A DNA stretch of 64,000 nucleotides from Cercis canadensis. Taxonomy: Eukaryota; Streptophyta; Magnoliopsida; Fabales; Fabaceae. The notes below the pieces were generated by a model. That model was not told the DNA's origin, did not search any database, and saw nothing but the letters and a program-made list of their open reading frames with translations. Positions 40,879 to 53,817 of this stretch are shown piece by piece. Location: positions 122,978 through 186,977 of the forward strand of contig QAOA01001442.1 in the NCBI GenBank assembly GCA_003255065.1. Direction: 5' to 3'. Numbering within the stretch: position 1 is the stretch's first letter; the number at the start of each line of letters is the position of its first letter. The translations under genes were made by a program, and so were the position numbers.

Positions 40879-41814
40879 ATTAGTATGAACTATGAACAGG
40901 GAAGCATGAAGGTTAATATAAGAAGCTCTTTCTTTGGTTCAAACTTCAAATAAGATAAGCTTAGAAAGAAAGTATGTCTTAATATCATTCCTATTTTGTT
41001 CTTTAGTTTATGATTATTTTTAATCTTTTCTTTTATACATTTTGGATGCAATTAAAATATCCTCTAATTTTTTCATTTTTTTTTATACCCAGGGTATTCC
41101 CGCATCTTTTGGGTATGAAACTAATTCCGATTTGAGACGGGAGCAATAACTAGTAAATACAACAAATGCGACTCTAAGGTTTAAACTCAAGACTTTTGAT
41201 TTAGAATGTCTTAAAGCTCAACCTGCTTCCATTGAGTCAGCACCTTATTAAATATCCTCTAATTTAAGTATAGGTAATACTAATAAATTTACAAAATTAT
41301 TATATGTCTGTATTTTTTAATATTCATTTTAAAATTTAAAACGTAACATACTCGTATATTTCTTTATTTGTAATTTATTAATCCCATATTTTATGCCATA
41401 TTTCTAATCATATTTTTACAATAAAAAAAAATGTACTGAACTCGTACGTATTTTTACCGTTTGTTTCCGGTCCCATATAATATCAACCTACTATATATTT
41501 GTGTGGAGGTATATTATTAAAGCCTTGAATGACATAGCTAAACTTTTGGAATGATACTAATCGATGACTAATCTTACCTATCAGGCTATCATTATTTATG
41601 TATAATGAAAGAGATGATTGGTCATTAATATGACTAATTATTTTATAATACTATGAGTAGTATAAAATCTGAATATCATGAGCTAATTAAATATGAAGGT
41701 TTTTGGGTCCACTTTTTGATTGGGAGTCGACAACCTAGATTGACAGATTGATAGGAATGGGAATCAAAGTGGGATTTGGTTTTATTGTTTCAGCAGAGAA
41801 TCCAAAGATGAAGA
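40879..41814. other. Intergenic, no gene seen
   Basis: AT-rich. 41090-41250 contains a phrase ('gacgggagcaataactag...') resembling ends of dispersed elements, but no boundaries were found. Confidence 0.35.
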
Positions 41815-44159
41815 AATGGAAAGATGCATGAGTATGAGAGGGAGGCCATTGTTTTAAAATGTGGGAATTGGGGATTTTGGGGGTGAAAATGAAATATTGA
41901 AAAACCTAAATCTAAATATGACATGACCTAAAAAAACTTAGAACAAGCTAAAATGAATTAACGGGCCTAACAAATTTTGACAGCTCTAAAAACACGCCAT
42001 AAAAAAAATTTGCATACATAGGACACAATTTTTAATTCACAAAAGCTAACTTCTAATCACAGAGGAAAAGATAATATTAGCTATAATTAATACATTAGTC
42101 ATAAGCAAAATAAAGGATAACAAAATCAACACATATGATTGAGATTATATTTGTAGCCAAACATAATAACTCAAGCTACCTGCAAGTTATGAATATCAAC
42201 TTCTCCACGTGATGGCCAAAAAGGATCTGGGCGGCGTTCTTCTATTACAAGTGGAGGCTCACTTGGGATGCTAGTGTACTGAAGTATTCTTTCTACTGAT
42301 ATAATTTTGTTCTCCATGTCGCAAAGATTCCATATCATTGCAGCTTGCAACATGTTCAGATTAAGTCCATATATAACAGCTAAACCAGCAATACCTTGAA
42401 ATACAGAAAAAATTATAAGGAAACAATTATTTTCCATTACCCCCATTACATAAGCAATGTAGGTTTTGATTGGTTAAGGCTTAAGGTTTCAGATTTCAAT
42501 TGATTACCTGGATCTATTAGTCCCTCTGGAATAGATATCAAGAATATCAAGCAGAAGGAAAATGTGATAGAAGACAACATACTCAAGCGAAAACACAACC
42601 ATTCAATGGCACCGTTAATATTGAACTTGGGCCGACAATACCCTTCCATCAGTTTCATATTTGCTTTTTGGAATCTTGACTCTTGATCAAAGCTCCTAGT
42701 GGTTGTTATTCCAGAAATTGTTTCAGCAAAGTGTTGAATGATTGGAGCTTTGTATACTTCAACTAACCGTGATAGTTCTTGAGCTGCTGGTTGATAATAT
42801 TTCTGCAGAATTATTAGTTTGTGAAAATAATGTTAAGGAACCATCTTTTCTGAAAGCTTAAGTTATTAAGTAATGCCTAAGAATGATTTTATTCGATCTC
42901 TTGACAGCTTAGTCAAAGAGAATCTCTTGTGATATCAAGTAATTATCTCACCCAAAAGCTTAAACTATTAGATAAATGATCAAGAATAATTTTATATCTA
43001 ACGTATAACCTATATAAAAGAAGTATGTGCAAAGCAAAAAAAGGAAAGAAACACAAAAATACTTTGACAGCTTATCATGTAAGACAACATGGTCTAAATA
43101 AAATACCTGATACCAGATGCTGATTAATATGAAGGGTATAAAGACAATGAAAACCTGCCATGCAACTTGAGGCATCACTGCTATAACTCCCAAGAGCTGA
43201 ATCAAACAGAAGGCAAATGAGTCAACTTGATAAGGAATGGTCAAATCCACTACGCTTTGATCTGTAGAAGCCTGCAAGAGAACAAACAGAAAAAGATGTC
43301 AAATTATTATTCTTGTTATAGTTTTTGAATAGAAATGTTATCTATTTTACATTTAACACGTTCTCACATGTGAAAGTTCTTTGAGTTTGAAATATCGACA
43401 AAACACAAGTTCACTTATACATTGTGCTGAAATTTCAATTTAATTAAAAAAGTGAGGCAAAAGAATTTGATCTCCTGACTATTTAGTCACAAAAGTTCTG
43501 ATACCATGTCAAAGGGTCATCTCACCAAAAAGCTTAAGTTGTTAGATGAATTGCCAAAAATGGTTTATATTTTATATCTAACAAACAAAAATAAAGGGAA
43601 GTTAGACAAAAATATAACCTACATAAGATATGTTAAATCACATCTCTCAAAAACTAGAAGATGATGGAATATCTATAGTTGTACATACTCTATTAAGGAT
43701 TCTTCAACTTGGAGTGGCATAAAAAAAATGATATGGGCGCACGGAACATGCAGTGATGCATTTTATTGAAGAATAGAGTAGCTGTCTTATAACCAACTGT
43801 GGCAAGAAGCATTGCTCTGGCAAGGANCATACTCTATTAAGGATTCTTCAACTTGGAGTGGCATAAAAAAAATGATATGGGCGCACGGAACATGCAGTGA
43901 TGCATTTTATTGAAGAATAGAGTAGCTGTCTTATAACCAACTGTGGCAAGAAGCATTGCTCTGGCAAGGAGGCAGAAAGAGCTTCCTATGGCAAAAGCAA
44001 CATAGACAACTAAGAGCTTATGGGGACCAACAGGTGGCTTCACGTCCGTTGAGACAAGAGCGTGCCAAGCCATCCAATAGTTGCTTCCAATTTGAAGAAG
44101 TTGATACAGAATTACAGCCAATAATATAAATGGTACAAGAGCCTGTAGTGATATATTTC
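41815..44159 (-). pseudogene. Second ABCC copy, partial and decayed (TMD2 region)
   Basis: Paralogue of exons 3-6 of the ABCC gene. Exon equivalents are 42180-42394 (215 bp), 42508-42802 (295 bp) and 43107-43271 (165 bp), each the same length as in the intact gene with splice sites kept. The exon 3 equivalent is broken. It starts at 44159 in mid-exon, lacks about 11 bp near 44145, and has one extra A in the A-run at about 43866, shifting SFFDATPS out of frame. Exons 1-2 and the whole NBD2 part (exons 7-10) are absent nearby. Left homology stops inside the hAT MITE remnant at about 41815. A false internal duplication surrounds the N at 43827. It cannot encode a transporter. Confidence 0.9.
43684..43970. 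other. Assembly duplication around N at 43827
   Basis: 43684-43826 and 43828-43970 are the same 143-bp sequence (CATACTCTATTAAGG ... CTCTGGCAAGGA) joined by one N. This is the pattern of two contig ends that overlap but were not merged. Confidence 0.9.
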
Positions 44160-45690
44160 CCTTCGAATTACCATTGAAATTTTTAATAAAAATTTTTTTA
44201 AAAAATTAATAAATACGAAATTTCAAAAAAAAATGCCAATGGTCATTGGAATTTTTTTCCCATACCCAAATTCCAATGGTAGTTTTCTGTTAGAATTTTC
44301 ATTGGAATTACTGTTCCATTGAAATTTTTTGCAATTCCAATGACCCAATTTCTATTGGAATTTGAAATTCCAACGGAAATTGAATTTTTTTTTGAAGGTT
44401 GCAAGATCTATTCATAAATGGGGGTGAATAGGAATATTTAAAAATAACTATGGAAAGCAGATCTGATACAAATTAATTTAATAACAAATCTAATTAAGAG
44501 CTAGTTCTATTGAAGGTTGCAGGATCTATTCCTAGAGGGGGGCGAATAGGACTATTTAAAAATAACTGCAAAAAGCATATATGATACAGATTAATTCAAT
44601 AACAGATTTGATTAGGAACTAGTTCTCAGGCTTGAAGAACTAGTTCACTGATAAACATAGGATTAAGCATAGAAAGATAACTGAATAAAGCATTAAAGGC
44701 AGAGCAGAAATTAACTCAGAGGATCATGAACACATTGCAAAACATAGTAAAGCAAATATTCTCAAAAATAAAAGATTAGGAGATAAGAGATTTGCAAGAG
44801 CCTTTATAGTGGTTCGGCAGAAATGCCTACATATACCCTTCCCCCAATAACTGGGGTTCTACTATAATTCAAGTTTATTTTTCCAAGTTTCTTCAAGCTT
44901 CTCAACCATGGTTTTATTTTTCAAACTAACCATGAACTCACAATCTCTAACTCACTAGAGATCCCTCTCATGAATTTCTCCTATAGAAATCCAGATGCAA
45001 ATCCCAATTTATCAATGAAGCCCTATTTGAAGAAACTCTCTTACAGAGTAGAAAATAAAATGTAAGTTCTTACTACAGAGAGAAACAAGAGAGAAGAAGA
45101 TAAAGAATAAGCTCTAAAGAAAACTTTTCTCTTCTCTCAATTTTTCATTCTCACTTCTCTATCTTGAAGCCTCAGTTCACTCACTTGATATAGACTATGG
45201 AGAGCACATGAAGGACCATGTGAAAGGCCATTGGAAACCGCCTATTTGCCTTGACAGCTGTCCCATTGTGCACCATTCACTATGCCTTTTGTCCTTTTGT
45301 AAGAATATGCAAAGAAAATATCTCTTAAAACACGGATCTTACAACGGTCACCACAAAATGAAATTTCCTCTACCAACCAAGGCAATTTCCTGGGGTGACT
45401 AGAAAGGACTGGAGTCTTCTAGAGTCTTCGAGAAGCTTGTCCACATCAGCAGTCTTAGATATTCATTCTCCAGAAGAACTAGATCACTTATGCAAAAATT
45501 AGTTCTTAAGAACAAACAGAACTAGTTATTAAGGCTTCTTGCTAACATGTTCTAAATAAGAACTTAGACAAATAACACAGGTCAGTAGCACAGAGACATT
45601 TTGTTATCCTTAAAACATGATTAGAGAATTGTAGGGCTAACAATTCCTAAGTTGGAATCCAGAAAATTTCTTGTAGTGTACAATCTCTCA
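44160..45690. mobile_element. Transposon-derived block, probable CACTA right end
   Basis: 44160-44400 is built from ATTCCAATGG / CATTGGAATT phrases in both orientations. 44394-44512 and 44513-44640 are a tandem pair of about 118 bp, both starting GAAGGTTGCA(A/G)GATCTATTC. The block ends at about 45672-45684 with ATTTCTTGTAGTG, the inverted form of a CACTACAAGAAAT CACTA terminus. No transposase was recognised. The left end is undefined, and the block directly abuts the broken exon of the second ABCC copy. Confidence 0.5.
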
Positions 45691-46690
45691 AGTTGTTATA
45701 CCTTTTGTTATAGTTATTGTATAGATTTGAACTTCAAATATAGGATATTCCTTGTAAACCCTAATACATTCACTTGTATATAAGCTTATACAATCAATGA
45801 AGAGATTAAATCTTTTTCCCTAAATTGTTTGAACACGTACAGCATTCAAATCAGGCGAACTCAGCAGCCATGGGATCCCAAACATCATGAACTTCTGTAC
45901 AAACCCGCTCCTTAATAGGTTCAAATGCAGCATTCTTGTTCCGACCAACCGTTGTAGGCAAACCGATATATTTTTCATTAAAAGCAATTGTATAGTCTAT
46001 CCTGTATCATAGAGAAGCTAAAATTCCTTATTTTTCATAGCAATTATTTAAAAAAATAAATAAAGGAAATTTAAATATATTTATTTTAATTATTTCATAA
46101 TCTCAAACATAAGAATAGAGAATTAGTTCCGTTGTAGTTGAATACATTTGGAAATTGAAAATAACGGATTAATCATTTGACACACACACAGACACTATCC
46201 CTCTAGCCATGCACCACAATAACATAGTTTCTCCACATTCCCTGCACTCTCCACATTCCCTGCACTCTCTTTATATCTTTCCATGCATATATACACTTTA
46301 TGGCAGTAATCCTTTTATCATATATATAATTCATTTATATTTGTGCACAGGATTATTCGTCTCTTCTATTAAACGTATGGAGATGTTAAAACGAATATTT
46401 TTAGTATACCAAACACCTTCTAAGAATAGGTGCTTTGTGATTGAAGTTCAAATTGTCTCTGTTTTGGTCCTCCTCGGTATGATTTTATTTTCCAATTCTT
46501 GTAGTACATTTCAAAGCCACAATTGTGAAAGCTTGTCACAAATGCCTTTTTCCTAAATTGTGGCTGAAGCCCATGAGGATGGCCTGGCCGAATGCTGGGA
46601 TGCATGGCCAAATCTTTTCAAGAATCTTAGTTAGGTTTTGTTTAGGCGAAAACCTAACAGTACTGTAACAATTGTATCATTTTTTTTCGT
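45691..46690. other. Intergenic region upstream of BURP locus
   Basis: 45690-45850 looks like a decayed LTR-type tail (AATGAAGAGATTAAATC near 45797). 46228-46268 has a direct repeat CCACATTCCCTGCACTCT. No gene seen. Confidence 0.35.
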
Positions 46691-46700
46691 TTTATAAAAG
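46691..46700 (+). promoter_or_regulatory. TATA box of BURP locus
   Basis: TTTATAAAAG lies 64 bases upstream of the ATG at 46764, a normal spacing for a plant TATA box with a short leader. Confidence 0.55.
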
Positions 46701-46763
46701 GCCATGCCATGCACATATCTCCTCATCAGCTGAAGCATTTTAGAATATCATAACCTAGTCTTC

Positions 46764-48132
46764 ATGGCATTTCGAATCTTATCCTTTTTGGCTCTCCTCC
46801 TTGTAAGATTTCAGTTTTCTATTATATTGTTATCATTTTTCAATCTCTCTCTCTCTCTCTCTTTCTCTATTTCTTTTAAAATTTCTTTTAATTGTATAGG
46901 TTATGATAGTTGTAAAGATGCCTAGGTTTCAGTGGTTGGAGCTCATGATTACCAGCATGAAATTGAAAACTACTGGCAGTCTGCTTTGCCGAATGCTGTG
47001 ATGCCAAAATCTTTGAAGGATCTTATTCCTAATGGTTAGTTTCAAATGCATTAAGGTTTTGCTAAGCAAAAATAACAGAAAAAAAAATATGGCCAGAGGA
47101 TAAATTTTTTTTCTTTACCTATTTTAAGATATTAATTTTATATTGTATAACTTTATCCTATGACCCTTTTTTTCTGAATTTTGATACATAGTATTATATA
47201 TCATGTATATTATTGGTTTCAAGAGTGCAATCTAAACTTTTCTTTGAATGAACAATACACACAATTATAAATACATTAGTCATATAAGGAGCATTATTCT
47301 TAGAGAAATATTGTGTTGCACTCACTAACAAAAATGATATAGTACATATTCATATCCCATTTATTGCTGTCTCTTGCAAAGTATCTGCAGGCAAGATGGA
47401 CTTTCATGCTGAACTACTGGCCTATTGGACGGCAAGGTAAAGTATGGCATGACAATTCCCAACTTATGGGATATTCTTCTCAAGGTAAATGTGACAATTT
47501 ACTTCTTTGAGAAAGATCTGCATGAAGGGAAAAGGATGATTTTGAGGTTTGATGATGGAAATGGGGCAACTTTCTTAAGTCGTCAAGTCGCAGATTCTAT
47601 ACCATTTTCAAGCAACAAGTTACAACGAATTCTAAACCACTTGTCATTAAAACATGAATCGAAAGAAGCAAAAGTGGTTATGGATACAATTTCTACGTGT
47701 AAGGAACCAAGCATGAAAGGAGAGTACAGGTGTTGTGAAACCTCATTAGAATCAATGATTGATTTCAGTGTTTCACAGCTTGGTTCAAGTCCAGAGGACT
47801 ACAGAGATGGAAAAGAATGTCCAAACACAAATGTATACCCTCGTTGAAGTGAAGAAAGGTGGAAAGGAGTCAGTCGTATGTCACAAACTGCATTATGGGT
47901 ATGCTGTGTATTATTGCCATAAAATTCAAGCCACAAGTGTTTGTGCTGTTTCTTTGGTGGTGCCAATGGGTTAGAAGCCAAAGCTGTGGTTGCTTGCCAT
48001 GGCGATACTTCAGCTTGGAATCCAGAATTTCCTGCCTCTAAAATCCTCAAGGTTAAACCAGGAAGAAGCCCAATCTGCCATTTCCTTACCAAGGATTCCC
48101 TTGCTTGGTTGCAAAGAGATATTCATGTTTAG
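46764..48132 (+). pseudogene. BURP-domain protein (RD22/USP type), frameshifted
   Basis: BURP proteins are plant-specific, secreted or wall-associated proteins, often stress- or seed-related. Exon 1 (46764-46802) and exon 2 (46926-47034) join as MAFRILSFLALLLVSVVGAH, a good signal peptide, followed by IENYWQSALPNAVMPKSLKD. The third exon (from 47391) carries the BURP domain (IYFFEKDLHEGKRMILRF, GATFLSRQVADSIPFSSNKL). All four Cys-His pairs are present: CH-X10-CH near 47880-47920, then ACHGDTSAWNP near 47995 and ICHFL near 48080. The exon 3 start meets a stop in the frame set by exon 2. The frame changes again near 47795 and near 47962 (GTGGTGCC where GTGGGTGCC is expected). Three breaks suggest a pseudogene; sequencing error is possible but less likely. 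Confidence 0.85.
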
Positions 48133-49913
48133 CATATGGATGGTAGAAAATCCCGGAATCACTTCGTCTCCTATAAAATAAAATGCTATTTTGATGACAA
48201 AAGTGATCCGAGGATTACCAAACATGCACTAAGCATATATGACTAAGATATATATTTTTGACGATGCTTGATTTGGACTAATAATTTGAAGGTGAACAAG
48301 CTGGATTAACCGTATAATACCTACATAATAATAGAGGGCCAAGAGTCGGGTGGTGATACCCGAGCTCCGATGTCTAAGTTAGCACGGTCCAAGCTATATA
48401 ATATGTGAGATGTTGAGTTAAGCAAAAAGTCCTTATACCTGTCACATGGAGGCTATTTATAGATGATGTTTGAGAGACATAAAAGATATATACAAATTTG
48501 ATGGTGTAGACCTTTGGCTATATAGGCCTGAAAATTATTAGGCCGAATATTGGGTATTTACAATTTTCAACGTCTCTATACCACATGTGAACTCCCTAGT
48601 GTGTGGTATGGATGTTCACTCTACATATATGTACGGTGTAAAATATATCTTTATGAGGAAGGATGAATCCTTGCTTGTATGATAATATAATTAAGTTAAT
48701 AATAATATATTGGCTCCTCTATCTATATTGTTTGATATGTTTAATCCATGTTATCAACTATTCATGAAGACACTTTCAACACTTTTCACGTTTCACATTT
48801 ATATATAGTAAGAAGATATGATTTATGATAAGAGAATAAAGTATCTTTGTTGTGAATTTGAAATCTTAATACGCAAAGCAAACTGAAAAATTATTAATTT
48901 ATCGACCATGTTTACATTTTTTCTTTGGTTAAGCATCTTTACCATTGTGAATATAGCAGTTATACTTATTCGAAGCATAAGATCAATCCAGAAAACATTT
49001 TTTTTGGAACATATCTAGAATGTATCATGAGATTCCAATATGCACAATATAGACGATACTAGACAGAGGAAACAGTCAAGAAGAAAAAAGGGGTTATATG
49101 AAAAAAGATAGTACTTAATTTTAATTGGAATCATTCTACCAAATGTTAGCCTATTCTTGAGTTGGAATCATTCTACGAAATACTCTTTAGACGAAGACTG
49201 AGGTTCATATATTGGATGTGGTTTAATTTAGCCTTCTCAAACCCAAACCTGTTGGGTTAATTGGTTTGGTTCTTGGATCCCTACCTAAAATTTACAATTC
49301 TCTTACTCCATGCCCAAGAGCTTGGACAATCTCCCCCACAACTAATTATCTATTTTCTTGAAGGATAATCAAGACCCACTCCTAACTTTGATTTCTGATT
49401 TTTTTTTCCACATTCTTACCCAAGTATAACCAAAACCCATAATACCGAGAAAAAAGGATTCAACCCCAAAAATTGTTTACACATGTGGGAAAAATAGCAA
49501 TTTGGATAAGTTATATGGATAAAATGGAAATACACTAGAACAAGATACTATTAACTATCATTGGAAAATTTAGTTTAAACCTTTTGGAGGAGCCAAATTA
49601 CAATTATTAAAGGTGTATATAAAAATCTTCAACTCTTAAGGGGGCAAGAGATGCATAATTTTAAAAAAGAAAGTTCAAAAAAGCAAAAGATTTGTTTTTG
49701 ATTCCCAAAAGTTTGGGGGGACCTTGGGGGAACAAGGTTTTCCCTTTGTCAACCAAAGAACTACTATTTTACAAGAAAAACTAATGAACTACTAAACCCA
49801 AGGTTTAGTAAGCAATCTGTAAATACCAATGTAAATCCTCATTAAAACAAGTCCTAGTTTTGGAATGAAGTAGCATCCCTTCACCCTAAACTTTTTATTA
49901 CCAAAAAAAAGTT
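48133..49913. other. Intergenic, no gene seen
   Basis: AT-rich. 48340-48620 has less AT-rich sequence around GTGATACCCGAGCTCCGATG and could be part of an LTR. No coding region, RNA gene or clear repeat ends were identified. Confidence 0.35.
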
Positions 49914-51845
49914 AGCCGAAAATTTAAATTTAGTTTGTAAAATGCAAATGCTAGTGTATATGAACAATCATGAAGAGTTACGCCTTCAAGTGTGAAGAGT
50001 TGTTTTGAAGAATTGTGTCTCTTTAAGTGATGGCATGTATTTATTCAAAGTGAATAGGTGTATCTATTAAGTGGAGGGCTGAGTGTATCCATTTTAGATG
50101 AACAGATGTTTCATTCTTTTATATAATGAATATATGAGTCATATGTCTTTTCATAATGCATAATGAATAGATATGTCATGTGCCTTTCCATATTAAAGAG
50201 TCATCTTGAACAATCATGTTTTTTCAGACAGATTGTGAGTTCTTCTATAAATAAGAGGAACCAAGAATGAAAGAAGATGATACTCTAGACACACAACATA
50301 TTCTTCATACACTTCCTAGAAATCATGCAGAATAGTTGTGAGGAGAGGTTTCTAGTAATTGTTCTCAGAGGCAAATTTGCCAGAATGCAATAGCAGCTAG
50401 TAGGGGTAAATGTCGTCTTATAAACAATATTTAATGGAGTATTATGGGCAGATATATATTCTCTGTTTGTTTATGTTTGATTTGTTTTATTTTTAATTGG
50501 TTTTGACTTCATTTTTTATTTTTCCATTATTTTTCTAATAATCTTAAGACGATGAAGAAAATAAAAGACAATTTCTTTCTTGGAAAGCAGATTTTATGAG
50601 ATCCCTCAGGTCAACTGAGTTTCTTACTTGGTAACCGTCTTTCACAGGTTAATGATCTGTTTTTTTTTTTTTTTTTGTTTCTTAAAACTTGAATAAGATC
50701 TTCGCTTATTTTTATGAGTGAACTGTTACTTTAGCTATTTTGCTCCATTCTCAAACAGATTGTTTATTTTGAAGGACAGAATGCAGATACCGTATGTTTT
50801 GGATGGAGGTTGGTTTCTTCGGTCCTAGGATAATGGGCAAGGTTCTCTGCAAAGAGAGGATCGTGTGTCAAGGCAAAGCCTTGACAGAAATAAAGTTTCT
50901 CAAAATACGCTTCCACACAAAGTTAGAATTGTGGATGTTTTGATAATAGAATCCCTAGAACAAGATGTCTCGGGTTATCAAAAAAATTAAAAAATAAAGA
51001 AAGATAATGGGCAAGGCTATGGCCATGAATTTGTTGCGCAACGGCTTCAAGTCACTGTTTGGAACAGGACCCACTATTCAGATTGAAGCTGCCTGGCTGG
51101 ACACAACATTTCATTCACAGGAAAGGATCTATGCCTAATCTAATGCTGGTTGATACTTGATACTATGCGGTTTCTGATTCATTATATGCTTACCTAAGTT
51201 ATGCTATTATAGCGTAAACAGTAAATAGTCTCTCTTAAGCTTATATTTGATTCGTTACCACAAGTCTAAAATACTTGAAAAATAACAGAATTTAGTCTTG
51301 CACAAGACTTATGGGGATCGTGTACAAAATTATGGCTGTTCAGTTAAAGGTGCAGCATTACATATATCAATGTACCATCATGGATGGTTCTAGATTAACT
51401 TTTCTTTTCTATATATGCTTTCTTGACGTGTTTCACTGTACTCTATGCTTTTGGAAATTTCCTTGAATTGATTCTCTCGTTGATGTGCATAATCCTAGAG
51501 TATGTGAAACAGAGGAAAATAGGATAGCATATATAAAGAAAGCATATTTGTATTTGTAACAAATTTCACGAATATGCTTAGTTCTGTTAGATTAGGGAAG
51601 TCACTTAGTTTCTTTAAATTAAGTTGGGGATTGTTGAATAAATAGTTTGAAAAAAATTAAATGTGTGAGACAACTTGATATTTACAAACTAAGTGGGGAT
51701 TGTTGAAAAATTAAAATTAGTTTATAAATATGAAAATGTTAGTGTGTATGAACAATCATGAATATTTATGTCTTAAGTATGAAGAATTGTATCCTTTTTA
51801 AGTGAAGGGATATTTTTATTCAAAGCGAAGAGGTGTGTCCATCCA

Positions 51846-52125
51846 TACTATATATAAAAGCATAAATGCAGAAGAAATATTTGTATTACCAAAATTACCT
51901 TTCTTTTCTTAGCTGTGTTACTACCGTTTTTTTTTTCTATAACTAAATCTCAATATGTAAAATATTTTTATAAGTATAATTTGGATTGCCAAAAAAGCTC
52001 CTATTTTATCTCTTTTATTGCCGTTTATTGGTCTTTTTAACTAAAACTTGCATTTAATTATTTTGGCATAAAATGAAAGTATGTTTATAAGTACCATATA
52101 ACATGTGCAAACTTGATCAAATGAC
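51846..52125. mobile_element. ~280-bp insertion in the second LTR, type uncertain
   Basis: The sequence is present in the second LTR but absent from the first. It starts TCCATACTATATATAAAAGC and ends near CTAG. A TC...CTAG layout and a TATATATAAAAGC start resemble plant Helitrons, but no 3' hairpin was seen and the base after CTAG is not T. Family left open. Confidence 0.35.
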
Positions 52126-52189
52126 TAGCTCATTTTAGATCAATAGATGTATCTCATTCTTTTATATAATGAACAGACAAGTTATATGC

Positions 52190-52690
52190 CTCTTTTCTTT
52201 TTTGGTACGAAAAGATAAAAACCATAAAAACTACACTTTAGGAAACTCAACACCCCTCCTATCTACAAGTAGAGTTACATGAAGATCCATAGAGAGTTGC
52301 TCATACACTACCCATCATTCTTGGCCTCCCGCTCCCAATTTCGCCATGAAGTGGGCTCCTTGATTAGCCTTCCTTAAGACATGAAACACTCTTACCTGCC
52401 ATCTTCTTTTCAACAACTGTATACTGCTAATAATAAACCCCCATAGCAATGGAGTCGAACATAAGCAGCTCCTATCAAAGTCATTCCCTCTTGAGAATCT
52501 AACTCAGATGAGGTTCTACGTACATCAAGTTCTCAAACCGCTCTATATAGCAATAAGCTCGGTGTTCAAATTAGTACCAACACCTATAGAGCTACAGAAG
52601 CCACCTCCCTAGAGGATCACGAATAACTCATCCAAAACCTGCTTTACCCGAGTTCCCGAAACTGCTGCCATCAACATTCACTTTAAGAGT
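52190..52690 (-). mobile_element. LINE fragment (RNase H-like 3' region)
   Basis: Minus-strand translation contains LKVNVDGSSFGNSGKAGFG and VIRDPLGRWLL, the start of the RNase H-like domain (RVT_3) found at the end of ORF2 in plant L1-type LINEs. The rest is interrupted by several stops. It sits inside an LTR, so it is younger than that element. Confidence 0.65.
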
Positions 52691-52860
52691 TTCTATGCTT
52701 TTTATAATGAAGAGTATAATGAATAGATATGACTTGTGTCTTTTTATATAGAAGTGTCATTTTTGAACAATTATATATTCTTTAAACAGGTTGAGTTCTT
52801 CAATAATTAACAGGAAACAAGAGGCAAAGAAGATGATTGTTATTCATATGCAATTAGACT

Positions 52861-53642
52861 CTCAGTTTCTATGGAAAAGGAAGGGAGCAAAAACAAAAAA
52901 CCAGAAGAGCACAAGTTCAAGTCAAATTATTAAGAGATGGCCTCACAGTTGCCTATCCACGTGGCTAGTGATATCATAGGGTGATTTAAATGCTTTGAAT
53001 TAGAAAGCAAAAGATTAAAAAAAAAAAAGCAGGTGGTTTTATTAGCTTCACAGGACAAAAAGCTATTTTCCTTTTCTTCCAATATAATTCATAGTAAACT
53101 AGCTATTTAGACTCCAGCCAAAAAAAAAAAAAAATACTAAGAAACAAAAGAAAAAGCTAGCTATCTAAAGAGAAAATGGCCAATGATCTAAATTCCAGTT
53201 CAAGTCGTAACTTTAGGTTATATGAAATTTTAACTATTGATACCAAATTACTGTAAAGTCCAATTCCAAACTTTAAACTATATACCAAAATCCATAGCTG
53301 ACACACATCTCAACATTAGAAATGACATATATATGTCACCTAAAAGAGATGACATGTATATGTGTATTATCTTATCTTCAATTTAATTTTGACTACAACC
53401 ACCATATTTTGAATGTGAAATATATCGTCAAAAAGATAAATAGGGAAGAAAAACCTTTATTTATTCTGGCCAGCATTATATACACATATATATTCAAAAA
53501 AATGTTTTTGAACATCAAAGATTAATTACCACTTCGAAAAAGATCTTCTAATTCTTTAATAATACATATTAGAACCTCTTTTGTCAAATTATTGATCTTG
53601 GTTGCCGGCAGCTGTTAATTCATTCTTGATTGAAATATTTTG
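52861..53642. other. Intergenic, no gene seen
   Basis: AT-rich with A-runs near 53015 and 53120. Ends with the left target duplication of Pack-MULE 2 (53634-53642). Confidence 0.4.
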
Positions 53643-53817
53643 GAGTAAAACCCCTTTTTGTCCTTGAAAAATGTATTTATTGACAAATTCGTCCTTCAAA
53701 AATTTTCGGTGATAAATTGATCATTGAATTATTATTCTCGCTGACAAATTAGTCCTCCGTTAGGGTTTGTTAGTCAGATTTAACTGACTTTGTCATGTGG
53801 CACTTAACGGATTGACG

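Larger units (their letters stand above)
49914..52860 (+). mobile_element. LTR retrotransposon fossil, probably Copia-like
   Basis: Two diverged direct repeats, about 49914-50300 and about 51696-52860, share GTATGAACAATCATGAA, GAAGAATTGT, TTTTATATAATGAA and AATGAATAGATATG in order. An AAGTGGGGATTGTTGA polypurine-type junction, common in Copia elements, precedes the second repeat. The internal region (50300-51690) has no recognisable coding. The second repeat has been enlarged by two insertions, about 51846-52125 and a LINE fragment at 52190-52690. The element is old, broken and has many changes. Confidence 0.55.

Noticed and set aside
43684-43970. Biological exon duplication in the second ABCC copy
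   Set aside because: Both copies are identical, of equal length and separated by a single N, as at three other places in this window.
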